This document shows, piece by piece, positions 1-5,992 of a stretch of DNA of 30,041 bases (positions within the stretch are counted from its first letter, which is position 1; every line of letters begins with the position of its first letter). Origin of the DNA: an uncultured Clostridia bacterium. GTDB taxonomy: Bacteria > Bacillota > Clostridia > Christensenellales > QALW01. The notes beneath the pieces were generated by a model. The model was not told where the DNA came from and made no database searches. It saw only the letters and a list, made by a program, of their open reading frames with translations. The stretch is from contig CAKRZX010000027.1 in assembly GCA_934434555.1 (NCBI GenBank), positions 1-30,041 of the forward strand, in the 5' to 3' direction. The translations under genes were made by a program, and so were the position numbers.

Positions 1-179
1 TTACACTCCAGATATTCGCAGATTCTTTTCAGAACAGACATCGACACTTCTTCATCACGACGAAGCTTTGTCATTGTATTCGGAGAAATCTCCAACGCCC
101 TGCGCAGATCAGCCTTGCTCATTTTTTTATCGACAAGCAGCTTCCACAGGTTGTTGTAGCTGACGGAAAGAATAATCAT
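1..179 (-). CDS. Small Cro/CI-type helix-turn-helix regulator, 3' end cut by window edge
   Basis: The minus strand reads 59 codons from ATG (177-179) to the window edge with no stop, so the C-terminus lies outside. The product begins MIILSVSYNNLWKLL and contains MSKADLRRALEISPNT, followed by MTKLRRDEEVSMSVLKRICEYL. This is the pattern of the short (about 65-75 residue) Cro/C1-type HTH proteins (HTH_26/YozG-like) of Firmicutes: a first helix, a turn around SKADLR, a recognition helix around SPNTMTKL and a supporting helix ending EYLEC. A GAGGTGAT ribosome site lies 5 nt before the ATG, and a consensus-like promoter sits at 216-244. Such proteins are DNA-binding regulators, often of mobile elements or neighbouring accessory genes; the target cannot be told here. 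Confidence is high for the fold and low for the role. Confidence 0.8.
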   Translation of the reverse strand, partial: MIILSVSYNNLWKLLVDKKMSKADLRRALEISPNTMTKLRRDEEVSMSVLKRICEYLEC

Positions 180-215
180 CGTTATCACCTCGATAAATAT
201 AGATATTGTGAACTT

Positions 216-244
216 ATTATAACATAAATAATCCCTGATTACAA
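216..244 (-). promoter_or_regulatory. Sigma-A-type promoter of the HTH regulator
   Basis: On the minus strand TTGTAA (239-244) and TATAAT (216-221) are separated by 17 nt and point at the ATG at 179. The 40-bp palindrome at 259-302 lies just upstream of the -35 box. Confidence 0.6.
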
Positions 245-258
245 TACAGTATGCTATA

Positions 259-302
259 ATTTCAGCAGACAATCGCAATAAATTGCGATTGTTTGCTGAA
301 AT
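259..302. repeat. Near-perfect palindrome upstream of the HTH gene
   Basis: Two arms of about 21 bp (outer part ATTTCAGCA, inner part CAATCGCAAT) are inverted around a 2-nt centre with one mismatch. The palindrome sits 15 bp upstream of the -35 box of the regulator at 1-179. It has no clear U-tract on either side, so an operator (for instance for autoregulation), a mobile-element end or a weak bidirectional terminator all remain possible. Confidence 0.6.
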
Positions 303-371
303 AGCGACGACTGAAACAGCATTTTTATATCTTTGATTCTCCGTTTTTTTCTTTCTGCTGTAATCTGTCTC

Positions 372-533
372 TCAGTATAACTGCTGAAAGATGAGTGAGA
401 TCATAAAGAAGGTGTTTGGATTTTTCTCCTGCATGATTATGAAGATAGCCGACTTCCGGTTGCAGAAGGTTTCAGCGTCTGTCTCAGTGCCGTGCCGAGC
501 CCTGCGCCGTTTGGCTAATTCTTTTTGTAACAT
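372..533 (-). CDS. Possible 53-residue hypothetical protein
   Basis: An ORF starts at ATG 531-533 with a very good ribosome site (AAGGAG, 8-nt spacing) and ends at a TGA at 372-374. The product begins MLQKELAKRRRARHG; the first half is highly basic and the second half hydrophobic (FFMISLIFQQLY at the end). I do not recognise it. A terminator-like hairpin lies just upstream at 561-596, so transcription would come from read-through of the tRNA operon or an unseen promoter. The plus strand also has an open frame here (391-582) without a ribosome site. The start signal is the only real support, so this could be a decayed mobile-element remnant. Confidence 0.3.
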   Translation of the reverse strand: MLQKELAKRRRARHGTETDAETFCNRKSAIFIIMQEKNPNTFFMISLIFQQLY

Positions 534-560
534 ATCTGTTTTCTCCTTTTTGAGGGTAAT

Positions 561-596
561 AAAAAGGCAGATAGTTTTTTGATTTCTATCTGCCTT
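561..596 (-). terminator. Rho-independent terminator-like hairpin
   Basis: On the minus strand an 11-bp perfect stem (AAGGCAGATAG / CTATCTGCCTT) with an A-rich loop is followed by TTTATT. It lies downstream of the tRNA pair and directly upstream of the possible small ORF at 372-533. It could be a second terminator of the tRNA transcript or an attenuator. Confidence 0.55.
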
Positions 597-701
597 GCGT
601 ATCGGATATTCGGTTGTGCGAGAGTTCAAGTCCTGCCACAAAGGGAATGCGGCGATTTTACATCTGTGTTTCGGCACAGAGAAAAATCGCCGTTTGGGCA
701 G

Positions 702-730
702 CAAAAAAGCCCGATATATTCGGGCTTTTC
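702..730 (-). terminator. Terminator of the tRNA-Gln/tRNA-Glu transcript
   Basis: The minus strand reads AAAGCCCGAATATATCGGGCTTTTTT: a GC-rich 6-7 bp stem with a small loop followed by a T run, 31 nt past the tRNA-Glu CCA end. A further imperfect hairpin (arms CGGCGATTTT / AAAATCGCCG) follows at 650-692. Confidence 0.8.
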
Positions 731-760
731 GCAGGAGACATCTGTTTTATCTCCACATTT

Positions 761-836
761 TGGTACCCCCGAGGGGATTCGAACCCCTGTTACCGCCGTG
801 AGAGGGCGGCGTCCTAGGCCTCTAGACCACGGAGGC
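761..836 (-). tRNA. tRNA-Glu (anticodon CTC)
   Basis: The minus strand folds into a complete cloverleaf. The acceptor GCCTCCG pairs with CGGGGGT (one G-U pair), the anticodon stem is CCGCC/GGCGG around loop CTCTCAC (anticodon CTC, reads GAG), the T-arm is GGGG-TTCGAAT-CCCC, and discriminator A plus CCA are encoded. It lies 5 nt downstream of tRNA-Gln in the same transcript. Confidence 0.95.
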
Positions 837-841
837 GATAC

Positions 842-915
842 TGGCTGCGGAACTAGGATTCGAACCTAGACAATACGAGTCAGAGTCGTAGGTGCTGCCG
901 TTACACAATTCCGCA
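842..915 (-). tRNA. tRNA-Gln (anticodon CTG)
   Basis: The minus strand folds into a cloverleaf with acceptor TGCGGAA/TTCCGCA, anticodon stem TACGA/TCGTA around loop CTCTGAC (anticodon CTG, reads CAG), T-arm CTAGG-TTCGAAT-CCTAG, discriminator G and encoded CCA. It is the first gene after the promoter at 933-961. Confidence 0.95.
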
Positions 916-932
916 ATGGAGTTAACGTTGCT

Positions 933-961
933 ATTATATATAATAGCGGCGATATTGTCAA
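933..961 (-). promoter_or_regulatory. Consensus promoter of the tRNA pair
   Basis: On the minus strand the exact consensus boxes TTGACA (956-961) and TATAAT (933-938) are separated by 17 nt, about 18 nt before tRNA-Gln. This is as strong a sigma-A promoter as the sequence could show, as expected for stable RNA genes. Confidence 0.9.
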
Positions 962-974
962 GCATTTTTTTAAA

Positions 975-1128
975 ATTTTCCGAGTTGCCGTCTGCACCAA
1001 CTCTAACACCCGTCTCCCGACAGGTGGGTGCGCCGCCCAAAGTATCTGCCTTCCACTGGCATGAAGCATGGCTTCAAGGAGGCATGGCATTGCCAAGGTG
1101 CTGTTAAAGCGCTCCCGTAATGCATAAT
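975..1128 (-). ncRNA. Candidate structured non-coding RNA (family not assigned)
   Basis: This 375-bp gap between tRNA-Gln and ferredoxin has no credible ORF, but the minus strand is strongly structured. A TATAAT box at 1135-1140 would start a transcript near 1128. A closing stem GGGaGCGC/GCGCaCCC (1109-1116 with 1026-1033) encloses an apical hairpin TGAAGC-CAT-GCTTCA inside GCCTCC/GGAAGGC. A hairpin CACCTGTC-GGGA-GACGGGTG follows, then a terminator-like hairpin GAGTTG/CAACTC at 982-1003. The overall shape (long imperfect hairpin with central bubble, 3' part GGCGGCGCACCC) is loosely reminiscent of 6S RNA, but the length is short and I cannot confirm it. It lacks the SRP GGAAGGAAGCAG signature. 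The -35 box is poor. Confidence 0.4.
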
Positions 1129-1240
1129 GTGGGTATTATACAATGACGCATAACGCACAACCCAGAAAACTCTTTTATATATTATGCCGTAAAAAACATT
1201 TTTATAATGACAAAATACATTTTGCGTGATAAAATACGGA

Positions 1241-1272
1241 TAAAAGAACGGAAGGGCGCAAAACCCCTCCGC
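1241..1272 (-). terminator. Terminator of the ferredoxin gene
   Basis: Downstream of the ferredoxin stop on the minus strand, GCGGAGGGG...CCCTTCCG forms a stem with loop TTTTGCG, followed by TTCTTTTA. The stem has one mismatch and the U-tract is interrupted, so it is a moderate terminator. Confidence 0.6.
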
Positions 1273-1292
1273 AACTTTCATACGCTTGCAAT

Positions 1293-1463
1293 TTATTCCT
1301 GTGCAGGAGCGCCTACGGGGCAGGTTGAAGCACAAGCGCCGCATTCAATGCAGGCATCAGCGTCAATAACGTATTTGCCGTCGCCTTCGGAAATAGCGCC
1401 TACCGGACATGCACCCGCGCAAGCACCGCAGGAGATGCACTCATCACTTATTTTGTATGCCAT
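1293..1463 (-). CDS. 2[4Fe-4S] clostridial-type ferredoxin
   Basis: This 56-residue protein is a low-potential electron carrier of the clostridial ferredoxin family. It has two CxxCxxCxxxCP clusters: C9, C12, C15, C19-P20 and C38, C41, C44, C48-P49, the classic pseudo-twofold arrangement in which each motif donates its last Cys to the other cluster. It acts in the cytoplasm, shuttling electrons between pyruvate:ferredoxin oxidoreductase, hydrogenases and Rnf-type complexes. The start is the ATG at 1461-1463 (MAYKISDECIS) because GGAGGTGA precedes it by 6 nt; a longer in-frame ATG at 1496 would precede that ribosome site and lacks its own. It is monocistronic, with its own promoter at 1501-1528 and terminator at 1241-1272. 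The partner enzyme is not in the window. Confidence 0.95.
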   Translation of the reverse strand: MAYKISDECISCGACAGACPVGAISEGDGKYVIDADACIECGACASTCPVGAPAQE

Positions 1464-1500
1464 TGTTTTCACCTCCGCCCTAAATGGATTTGACATTTGT

Positions 1501-1528
1501 ATTATAACACAGTTTCGATTTTTTGCAA
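1501..1528 (-). promoter_or_regulatory. Promoter of the ferredoxin gene
   Basis: On the minus strand TTGCAA (1523-1528) and TATAAT (1501-1506) are spaced 16 nt apart, giving a leader of about 30 nt before the ferredoxin ATG. Confidence 0.65.
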
Positions 1529-1582
1529 GTAAAAATCTGCTTTTTTGCAGAATTACGAATTATTCGGTAAGGAGATAACAGT

Positions 1583-2269
1583 ATGATAGGTATTATCGGT
1601 GCAATGGATGTAGAAGTTAAGCACCTTAAAAACAGGTTAACCGGCAGCGAAACGAGAACCGTAAGCGGAATAGACTTTTTTTCGGGCACACTGTGCGGGA
1701 AAAAAGTTGTTGTTGCCAAGTGCGGAGTGGGCAAGGTTTTTGCCGCAATCTGCGCCGAGATAATGATACTTGAATTCGGAGTTAAGTGCATTATAAACAC
1801 AGGCATTGCCGGAACTTTAACCGGCAGGCTTTCCGTGGGCGATACGGCAATTTCCACGGCGGTTGTACAGCACGATATGGATACTTCTGCTGTGGGTGAC
1901 CCGGAAGGAATGGTTTCGGGCATAGATAAAATATATTTTAATGCCGATCCTGCACTTGTACTGAAAGCGGAGCAGGCAGTAAAACTTGCCGGGCTTAATT
2001 ACGTTTGCGGCGTTATTGCCTCGGGCGACAGATTTATCGGCGACAGCGAATCAAAAAAGCGCATAGTTGCAAAATTTAACGCCGTTGCCTGTGAAATGGA
2101 GGGCGGCGCAATAGGACATACGGCATATATAAACGATGTTCCGTTTGTTGTTATCAGGGCAATTTCCGACAGTGCCGACGGTTCCGCCGAAGTTGATTAC
2201 CCTGCTTTTATTGCCCGTGCTGCGGCAAATTCCGCTTTGATTACAGAAAAACTTGTTTCCCTTATTTGA
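1583..2269 (+). CDS. mtnN: 5'-methylthioadenosine/S-adenosylhomocysteine nucleosidase
   Basis: This 228-residue protein of the PNP/UDP phosphorylase family cleaves the N-glycosidic bond of MTA and SAH to release adenine. It removes inhibitory SAM by-products and feeds methionine salvage and the activated methyl cycle in the cytoplasm. The N-terminus MIGIIGAMDVEV matches the MTAN start, with E11 at the position of the E. coli Glu12 that positions the catalytic water. CEMEGGAIGH carries the ribose-binding Glu (E173), and RAISDSAD carries the catalytic Asp (D196). The length is typical of the family. The start is supported by AAGGAG 8 nt upstream. A small TTG-start gene follows after 57 nt and shares the terminator at 2474-2505, so the two form a likely bicistron. 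No partner such as luxS is present. Confidence 0.95.
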   Translation: MIGIIGAMDVEVKHLKNRLTGSETRTVSGIDFFSGTLCGKKVVVAKCGVGKVFAAICAEIMILEFGVKCIINTGIAGTLTGRLSVGDTAISTAVVQHDMDTSAVGDPEGMVSGIDKIYFNADPALVLKAEQAVKLAGLNYVCGVIASGDRFIGDSESKKRIVAKFNAVACEMEGGAIGHTAYINDVPFVVIRAISDSADGSAEVDYPAFIARAAANSALITEKLVSLI

Positions 2270-2326
2270 AAAACAGCGTATCTTTTCGATTTTCCCGGGC
2301 ATAATTATTCCTGTGAGGTGAGAAAA

Positions 2327-2473
2327 TTGAAAAAGAAAAAGCATTCCGATAACGGAACAGAGGACGTTGACGCGTTTGATATGGTTAATCGGTACGGCAC
2401 TTACAACATTCAGCCTACCGCAGACACCGAAAACGAATTCCCCGCAATAAAGCAGGGAATAGCAAAATCATAA
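2327..2473 (+). CDS. Small conserved-looking hypothetical protein, TTG start
   Basis: This 48-residue protein is read from TTG (2327-2329) behind a strong GTGAGGTGAG ribosome site, ending in TAA directly at the terminator stem. It starts with four lysines, then an acidic stretch, then NRYGTYNIQPTADTENEFP and AIKQGIAKS. The mixed charge and lack of a membrane segment suggest a small cytoplasmic protein. I cannot name a family, though the tail looks like a real conserved block rather than random translation. It lies 57 nt after mtnN in the same direction and shares its terminator. The non-ATG start and small size make it easy to miss. No function is claimed. Confidence 0.65.
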   Translation: MKKKKHSDNGTEDVDAFDMVNRYGTYNIQPTADTENEFPAIKQGIAKS

Positions 2474-2506
2474 AAAGTGCGCAGATGTAAAAGTCTGCGC
2501 TTTTTT
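2474..2506 (+). terminator. Terminator of the mtnN operon
   Basis: Immediately after the small gene, the stem GTGCGCAGA / TCTGCGC with a short A-rich loop is followed by TTTTTTAATTTTT on the plus strand. Its other strand is close to the phosphatase 3' end, so it may serve both convergent genes. Confidence 0.85.
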
Positions 2507-2541
2507 AATTTTTACAGCCCATCGATATGCCTTGAATCGTT

Positions 2542-2810
2542 GGGGTTACGATACCACTCCGAACCCGTTCAAATGCGCAAAAAACGCACATCTACGGCGT
2601 CAAAGCGTCTTATAATATTTCCCTATATTATCTCACCGCTTTTCCTTGTATCTGCACATTTTTACGAATCTCCGACCTTAAACCGAATTATTTTTTCGTT
2701 TTTCAAGGCGGCGGAACGAAGGAATACCGGGAGTATTTCAAGTTTCGCCAACGCAGAAAAGCGGGAAAAGAATCGGTTTAAGGCGTGGTTTGGATGGATA
2801 CCGTAACCCC
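2542..2810. mobile_element. MITE-like element, copy 1 (269 bp)
   Basis: The element is bounded by inverted ends (GGGGTTACG / CGTAACCCC) and sits between the T and A of a TTAA-like site in the last codons of the phosphatase. It aligns along its whole length with copy 2 at 3238-3512, with scattered substitutions and a small deletion in the 3' arm of the first hairpin. The ends have decayed more than in copy 2 (ATACCACTCC against GGATGGATACC). It encodes no transposase and would have been moved in trans. Deleting it exactly restores the codons ATT-AAC and the NDSRHIDGL tail of the host gene. Confidence 0.85.
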
Positions 2811-3237
2811 AATTATACCGATTTTCGGCAATATAAGTTTTCCGGGCGCGCTTTCAAATTCAAAAACCGAAACCGTTGTGCAGCGGGGCTGATAGCAGCC
2901 GCAAAGCACTGAAAACGGTATCCCGAAAATACGGCTGATTGCCGCCCGCGACGAATTACCATGGCAGAAAACCGCAACGGTGTCGGTGTTTTCGCGGGTG
3001 CACAGAAAATATCTGTCCTTATGTATAAAGCCGAGTTTTTCAAGGAATTCATCAATGCCGGCGCTTACCTGCGGATAACTTTTCGGTGCATTCGTGTGCT
3101 TGTAACACTCCAAGTCCTGCCAGTACTCAACGAAAACATTCACATTATCGCGCACCGCCGAATCGGTTATTTTATCAATACTTCCTCTGTACGGAGCGTT
3201 TTCGTCCCCCGCAACGGAATCGCAGTCAATTTCTCTT

Positions 3238-3512
3238 AGGGTTACGATACCCATCCGAACCCGTTCAAATGTGCAAAAAACGCACATCTACGGCGTCAAA
3301 GCGGCTTATAATATGTCCTATATTATCTCACCGCTTTTCCTTGTATCTGCACATTTTTTGCGCATTTGAATCTCCGACCTTAAACCGAATTATTTTTTCG
3401 TTTTTCAAGGCGGCGGAACGCAGGAATACCGGGAGTATTTCAAGTTTCGCCAACGCAGAAAGGCGGAAAAAGAATCGGTTTAAGGCGTGGTTTGGATGGG
3501 TATCGTAACCCT
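3238..3512. mobile_element. MITE-like element, copy 2 (275 bp)
   Basis: The terminal inverted repeats AGGGTTACGATACCCATCC and its exact complement are perfect for 19 bp and extend to 24 bp with one mismatch. The flanks read TA on each side, consistent with a TA target duplication as made by IS630/Tc1-mariner transposases. Inside are two long hairpins. The first has arms beginning TTCAAATG and closing on an AT-rich loop (ATAATAT/ATATTAT). The second has arms CCTTAAACCGA / TCGGTTTAAGG. No transposase is encoded. It is in the same orientation as copy 1 and interrupts the phosphatase at codon 70 (GTA). Exact removal restores PLEFVREIDCD. Confidence 0.88.
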
Positions 3513-3750
3513 ACAAATTCAAGTGGAATTATTTTTTTATTAAGAAGTTCTGCCGTATACGTTGCCGTTTCGGTGGCTCTGCCCACGGTGGACGCGTAAA
3601 TCACGTCTATGTTTTCGTCTTTCAGTCTTTGGGCAACTGCCGCCGCTTGCTTTTTGCCGAGTTCGGTAAGACAGTCGTTTTTGTAATCGGGGTCGCCGTG
3701 TCGAATAAGAATAAGCCGCATATTTTCTCCTTTTTTGAATCCGTAAAGAA

Positions 3751-3773
3751 AAAGAGTGAAAAAATCACTCTTT
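3751..3773 (-). terminator. Terminator downstream of asnS
   Basis: An 8-bp perfect stem AAAGAGTG/CACTCTTT with a T-rich loop is followed on the minus strand by TTCTTT. It lies in the 61-nt gap between asnS and the interrupted phosphatase, so it would limit read-through into the phosphatase. Confidence 0.75.
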
Positions 3774-3782
3774 AATGCATTA

Positions 3783-5165
3783 TTAAAACTCCGCCGAACC
3801 GGGTGTGCGGGGATAAGGAATAACGTCGCGGATATTCTCCATACCCGTAATAAATCGCATCATACGCTCAACGCCCATACCGAATCCGCTGTGCTGACAG
3901 GTACCGAATCTGCGCAAATCAAGATACCATGCATAATCGTCGGGGTTAAGACCGAGTTCGTTTACGCGCTTCATAAGCACGTCGTAACGCTCTTCACGCT
4001 GCGATGAGCCTACTATCTCGCCCAGTCCCGGGAAAAGCAAATCCGTTGCGGCAACAGTCTCGCCGTCGTCGTTAAGGCGCATATAGAAACTCTTGCACTC
4101 TTTGGGATAATCCGTTACAAATACGGGACGCTTGAATACTTCGTCAGCAAGATATTTTTCGTGTTCGGTCTGAATGCCCGTTCCCCACTGTGCGGGAATA
4201 TCGAATTTCACGCCGCTTTCGTTAAGAATTTTAAGTGCCTCGCGATAAGGAATACGCGCGAAATCGCTGTTTACGGTATGATTGAGTTTGTCAATCAGGC
4301 CCTTTTCCATAAACTTATCAAAGAATTGAAGCTCATCGGGGCAGTGGTCAAGCACGTATTTGATAACGTATTTTGACAGAGCCTCGATTATATCCATAAT
4401 GTCGTTAAGGTCGGCAAAGGCAACCTCAGGTTCGACCTGCCAGAATTCCGCCGCGTGACGGGGTGTATTACTGTTTTCCGCACGGAAGCAGGGTCCGAAC
4501 GTATAAACCTTGCGGAATCCCCAGCAGAACGGCTCAACGTTAAGTTGTCCGCTTACCGTCATAAACGCCTGTTTGCCGAAAAAGTCCTTTGACCAGTCAA
4601 CACTGCCGTCCTCTTTGCGGGGCGGATTGTTCACGTCCATTGTGGAAATACGGAATACATCGCCGCCGCCCTCACAGTCGCTTGTGGTAACACAGGGCGT
4701 GGCAATATAAACGAATCCGTTTTCCTGTAAAAAGCGGTGTATTGCATAGGTAAGCACCGAACGCACGCGGAACACAGCCGTAAAGGTGTTTGTTCTGGGG
4801 CGCAGGTGCGCAACACTGCGGAGATATTCAAAAGAGTGTTTCTTTTTCTGTATGGGGAAATCGGGCGTACTTTCGCCGTGAACGGTAATTTTCGTCGCCT
4901 TTATTTCAAGGGGCTGACGCGCTTCGGGCGTAAGTACCACATCGCCCTCAACTATAAGGCACGCAGAAACGTTTTGTTTTTCAATAATATCAAAATTATC
5001 AAGTGTACGGTCAAACACTATCTGAATATTCTTCTGCGCCGTACCGTCGTTAAGTTCAATAAAGCCGAAATCCTTTGACGCTCTTATTGTTCTTACCCAG
5101 CCGGCAACCGTAACGTGACCGGTCTTGCCCGACGCAAATATGTCTTTTACTAAATCGGTTTTCAT
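3783..5165 (-). CDS. asnS: Asparaginyl-tRNA synthetase
   Basis: This 460-residue class IIb aminoacyl-tRNA synthetase charges tRNA-Asn with asparagine in the cytoplasm. An N-terminal OB-fold anticodon-binding domain (about residues 1-110, VTVAGWVRTIR..., FGFIELNDG) precedes the class II core. Motif 2 is FRAENSNTPRHAAEFWQVE, motif 3 is GFGMGVERMMRFITG, and the C-terminus is DVIPYPRTPG, all typical of AsnRS rather than AspRS. The length is normal for the bacterial family. The ATG at 5163-5165 has an AAGGGG ribosome site. Its own promoter is at 5196-5225, and no T-box is visible in the short leader, unlike valS in this window. It ends at the hairpin at 3751-3773. Confidence 0.97.
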   Translation of the reverse strand: MKTDLVKDIFASGKTGHVTVAGWVRTIRASKDFGFIELNDGTAQKNIQIVFDRTLDNFDIIEKQNVSACLIVEGDVVLTPEARQPLEIKATKITVHGESTPDFPIQKKKHSFEYLRSVAHLRPRTNTFTAVFRVRSVLTYAIHRFLQENGFVYIATPCVTTSDCEGGGDVFRISTMDVNNPPRKEDGSVDWSKDFFGKQAFMTVSGQLNVEPFCWGFRKVYTFGPCFRAENSNTPRHAAEFWQVEPEVAFADLNDIMDIIEALSKYVIKYVLDHCPDELQFFDKFMEKGLIDKLNHTVNSDFARIPYREALKILNESGVKFDIPAQWGTGIQTEHEKYLADEVFKRPVFVTDYPKECKSFYMRLNDDGETVAATDLLFPGLGEIVGSSQREERYDVLMKRVNELGLNPDDYAWYLDLRRFGTCQHSGFGMGVERMMRFITGMENIRDVIPYPRTPGSAEF

Positions 5166-5195
5166 AATTTTCCCCTTATGCTTTTATAATGTATT

Positions 5196-5225
5196 ATTAT
5201 AATGTGTTTTATTAAGGTTTGTCAA
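5196..5225 (-). promoter_or_regulatory. Promoter of asnS
   Basis: On the minus strand TTGACA (5220-5225) and TATAAT (5196-5201) are separated by 18 nt, directly after the stop of the ABC ATPase gene. A second TATAA-like box follows within the leader. Confidence 0.7.
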
Positions 5226-5233
5226 ACGTTTAT

Positions 5234-5983
5234 TTACAGTGAATTTGCCAAAAACGCCTTTAATCTTTCCGATTTTGCGCCTTCAAACACTTCTGCCGGT
5301 GTTCCGAACTCTTCAATTTTTCCGTCCGCCATAAAAATAACCTTGTCGGAAACCTCGTGCGCAAACTGCATTTCGTGCGTAACAACTATCATTGTGGAAT
5401 CGGAACTTTTAAGCCCGCGGATAACTTTAAGTACCTCGCCCGTAAGTTCCGGGTCAAGAGCGCTTGTAGGCTCATCAAAGCAAAGAATATCCGGTTCAAG
5501 CGCCAGTGCGCGGGCAATAGCCACACGCTGCTGCTGACCGCCCGAAAGCGTGCCGGGATACGCGTCTTTGCGCTCGGACAGTCCCACCCGCTCTATAAGT
5601 TCGTCGGCGCGCCTGTCAATCTCTTCGGGAGTTCCCCTTTTAAGAAGGGTAGGCGCAAGGGTAATGTTCTTTTTAACCGTATACTGAGGAAAAAGGTTGA
5701 ACTGTTGAAAAACAAGCCCGAAATGGAGTCGCTTTTCCCTGAGTTCGCTTTCCGTGTTCCTGTTTACGTTACTGCCGTCAAAAATAACGTTTCCGTTTAT
5801 TGCAATTGTTCCGCTTTCGGCAAATTCAAGAAAATTAAGGCATCTTAAAAGCGTTGTCTTGCCGCTTCCCGAAGAACCTATTATGGAAAGCACCTCGCCT
5901 TTTTCAAGGGAGAAACTGATATCTTTAAGAACCTCGATTTTATCGAAACTTTTTTTAAGATTTTTAACTTCAAGTATAGCCAT
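5234..5983 (-). CDS. Polar amino-acid ABC transporter, ATP-binding subunit (GlnQ-like)
   Basis: This 249-residue ATPase energises the importer encoded by the two upstream genes. It shows Walker A GSSGSGKTT (residues 36-44), Q-loop FQQFNLFP, signature LSGGQQQR (146-153), Walker B ILCFDE (166-171), D-loop SALDPEL and the switch His in VTHEMQFA. This spacing and the wording MIVVTHEMQFAHEVSDKV are typical of the polar amino-acid (PAAT, GlnQ/ArtP) subfamily. It begins 9 nt after the permease stop and is the last gene of the operon. It should work on the cytoplasmic face as a homodimer. The substrate amino acid cannot be read from this subunit. Confidence 0.93.
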   Translation of the reverse strand: MAILEVKNLKKSFDKIEVLKDISFSLEKGEVLSIIGSSGSGKTTLLRCLNFLEFAESGTIAINGNVIFDGSNVNRNTESELREKRLHFGLVFQQFNLFPQYTVKKNITLAPTLLKRGTPEEIDRRADELIERVGLSERKDAYPGTLSGGQQQRVAIARALALEPDILCFDEPTSALDPELTGEVLKVIRGLKSSDSTMIVVTHEMQFAHEVSDKVIFMADGKIEEFGTPAEVFEGAKSERLKAFLANSL

Positions 5984-5992
5984 AATTCTACC

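Larger units (their letters stand above)
2512..3721 (-). pseudogene. Histidine phosphatase family gene interrupted by two MITE-like insertions
   Basis: Three minus-strand exon-like pieces belong to one gene: 3721-3513, 3237-2811 and 2541-2512. Piece 1 starts MRLILIRHGDPDY with the RHG phosphohistidine motif (H8). Piece 2 carries the second catalytic His in VFCHGNSSRA. Piece 3 supplies NDSRHIDGL and the stop. Joined across the insertions (removing 3238-3512 and 2542-2810), the frame is continuous with no lost or added base and gives about 221 residues, the size of this cofactor-independent phosphoglycerate-mutase-like phosphatase family. With the insertions, the N-terminal ORF runs into element sequence and stops at 3440, losing the second His. 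The gene is therefore very probably inactive unless the elements can be removed. The ribosome site AAGGAG is intact, and asnS with its terminator lies upstream. The substrate is unknown. Confidence 0.85.

Noticed and set aside
616..639. tRNA-3'-end-like fragment (AGTTCAAGTCCTGCCAC) on the plus strand, a possible att site
   Set aside because: The T-stem does not pair and no acceptor partner or integrase is visible; only a loose resemblance.
1003..1344. Minus-strand frame of 113 codons upstream of and overlapping the ferredoxin 3' end
   Set aside because: No ribosome site, overlaps ferredoxin codons in another frame, and its composition is random-like; the region fits structured RNA better.
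2477..3508. Plus-strand frames that stay open through both MITE copies (GLRY.SEPVQM..KRTSTASKRLI)
   Set aside because: They start in terminator or host sequence without ribosome sites, and the shared peptide simply reflects the repeated DNA; the element looks non-coding.
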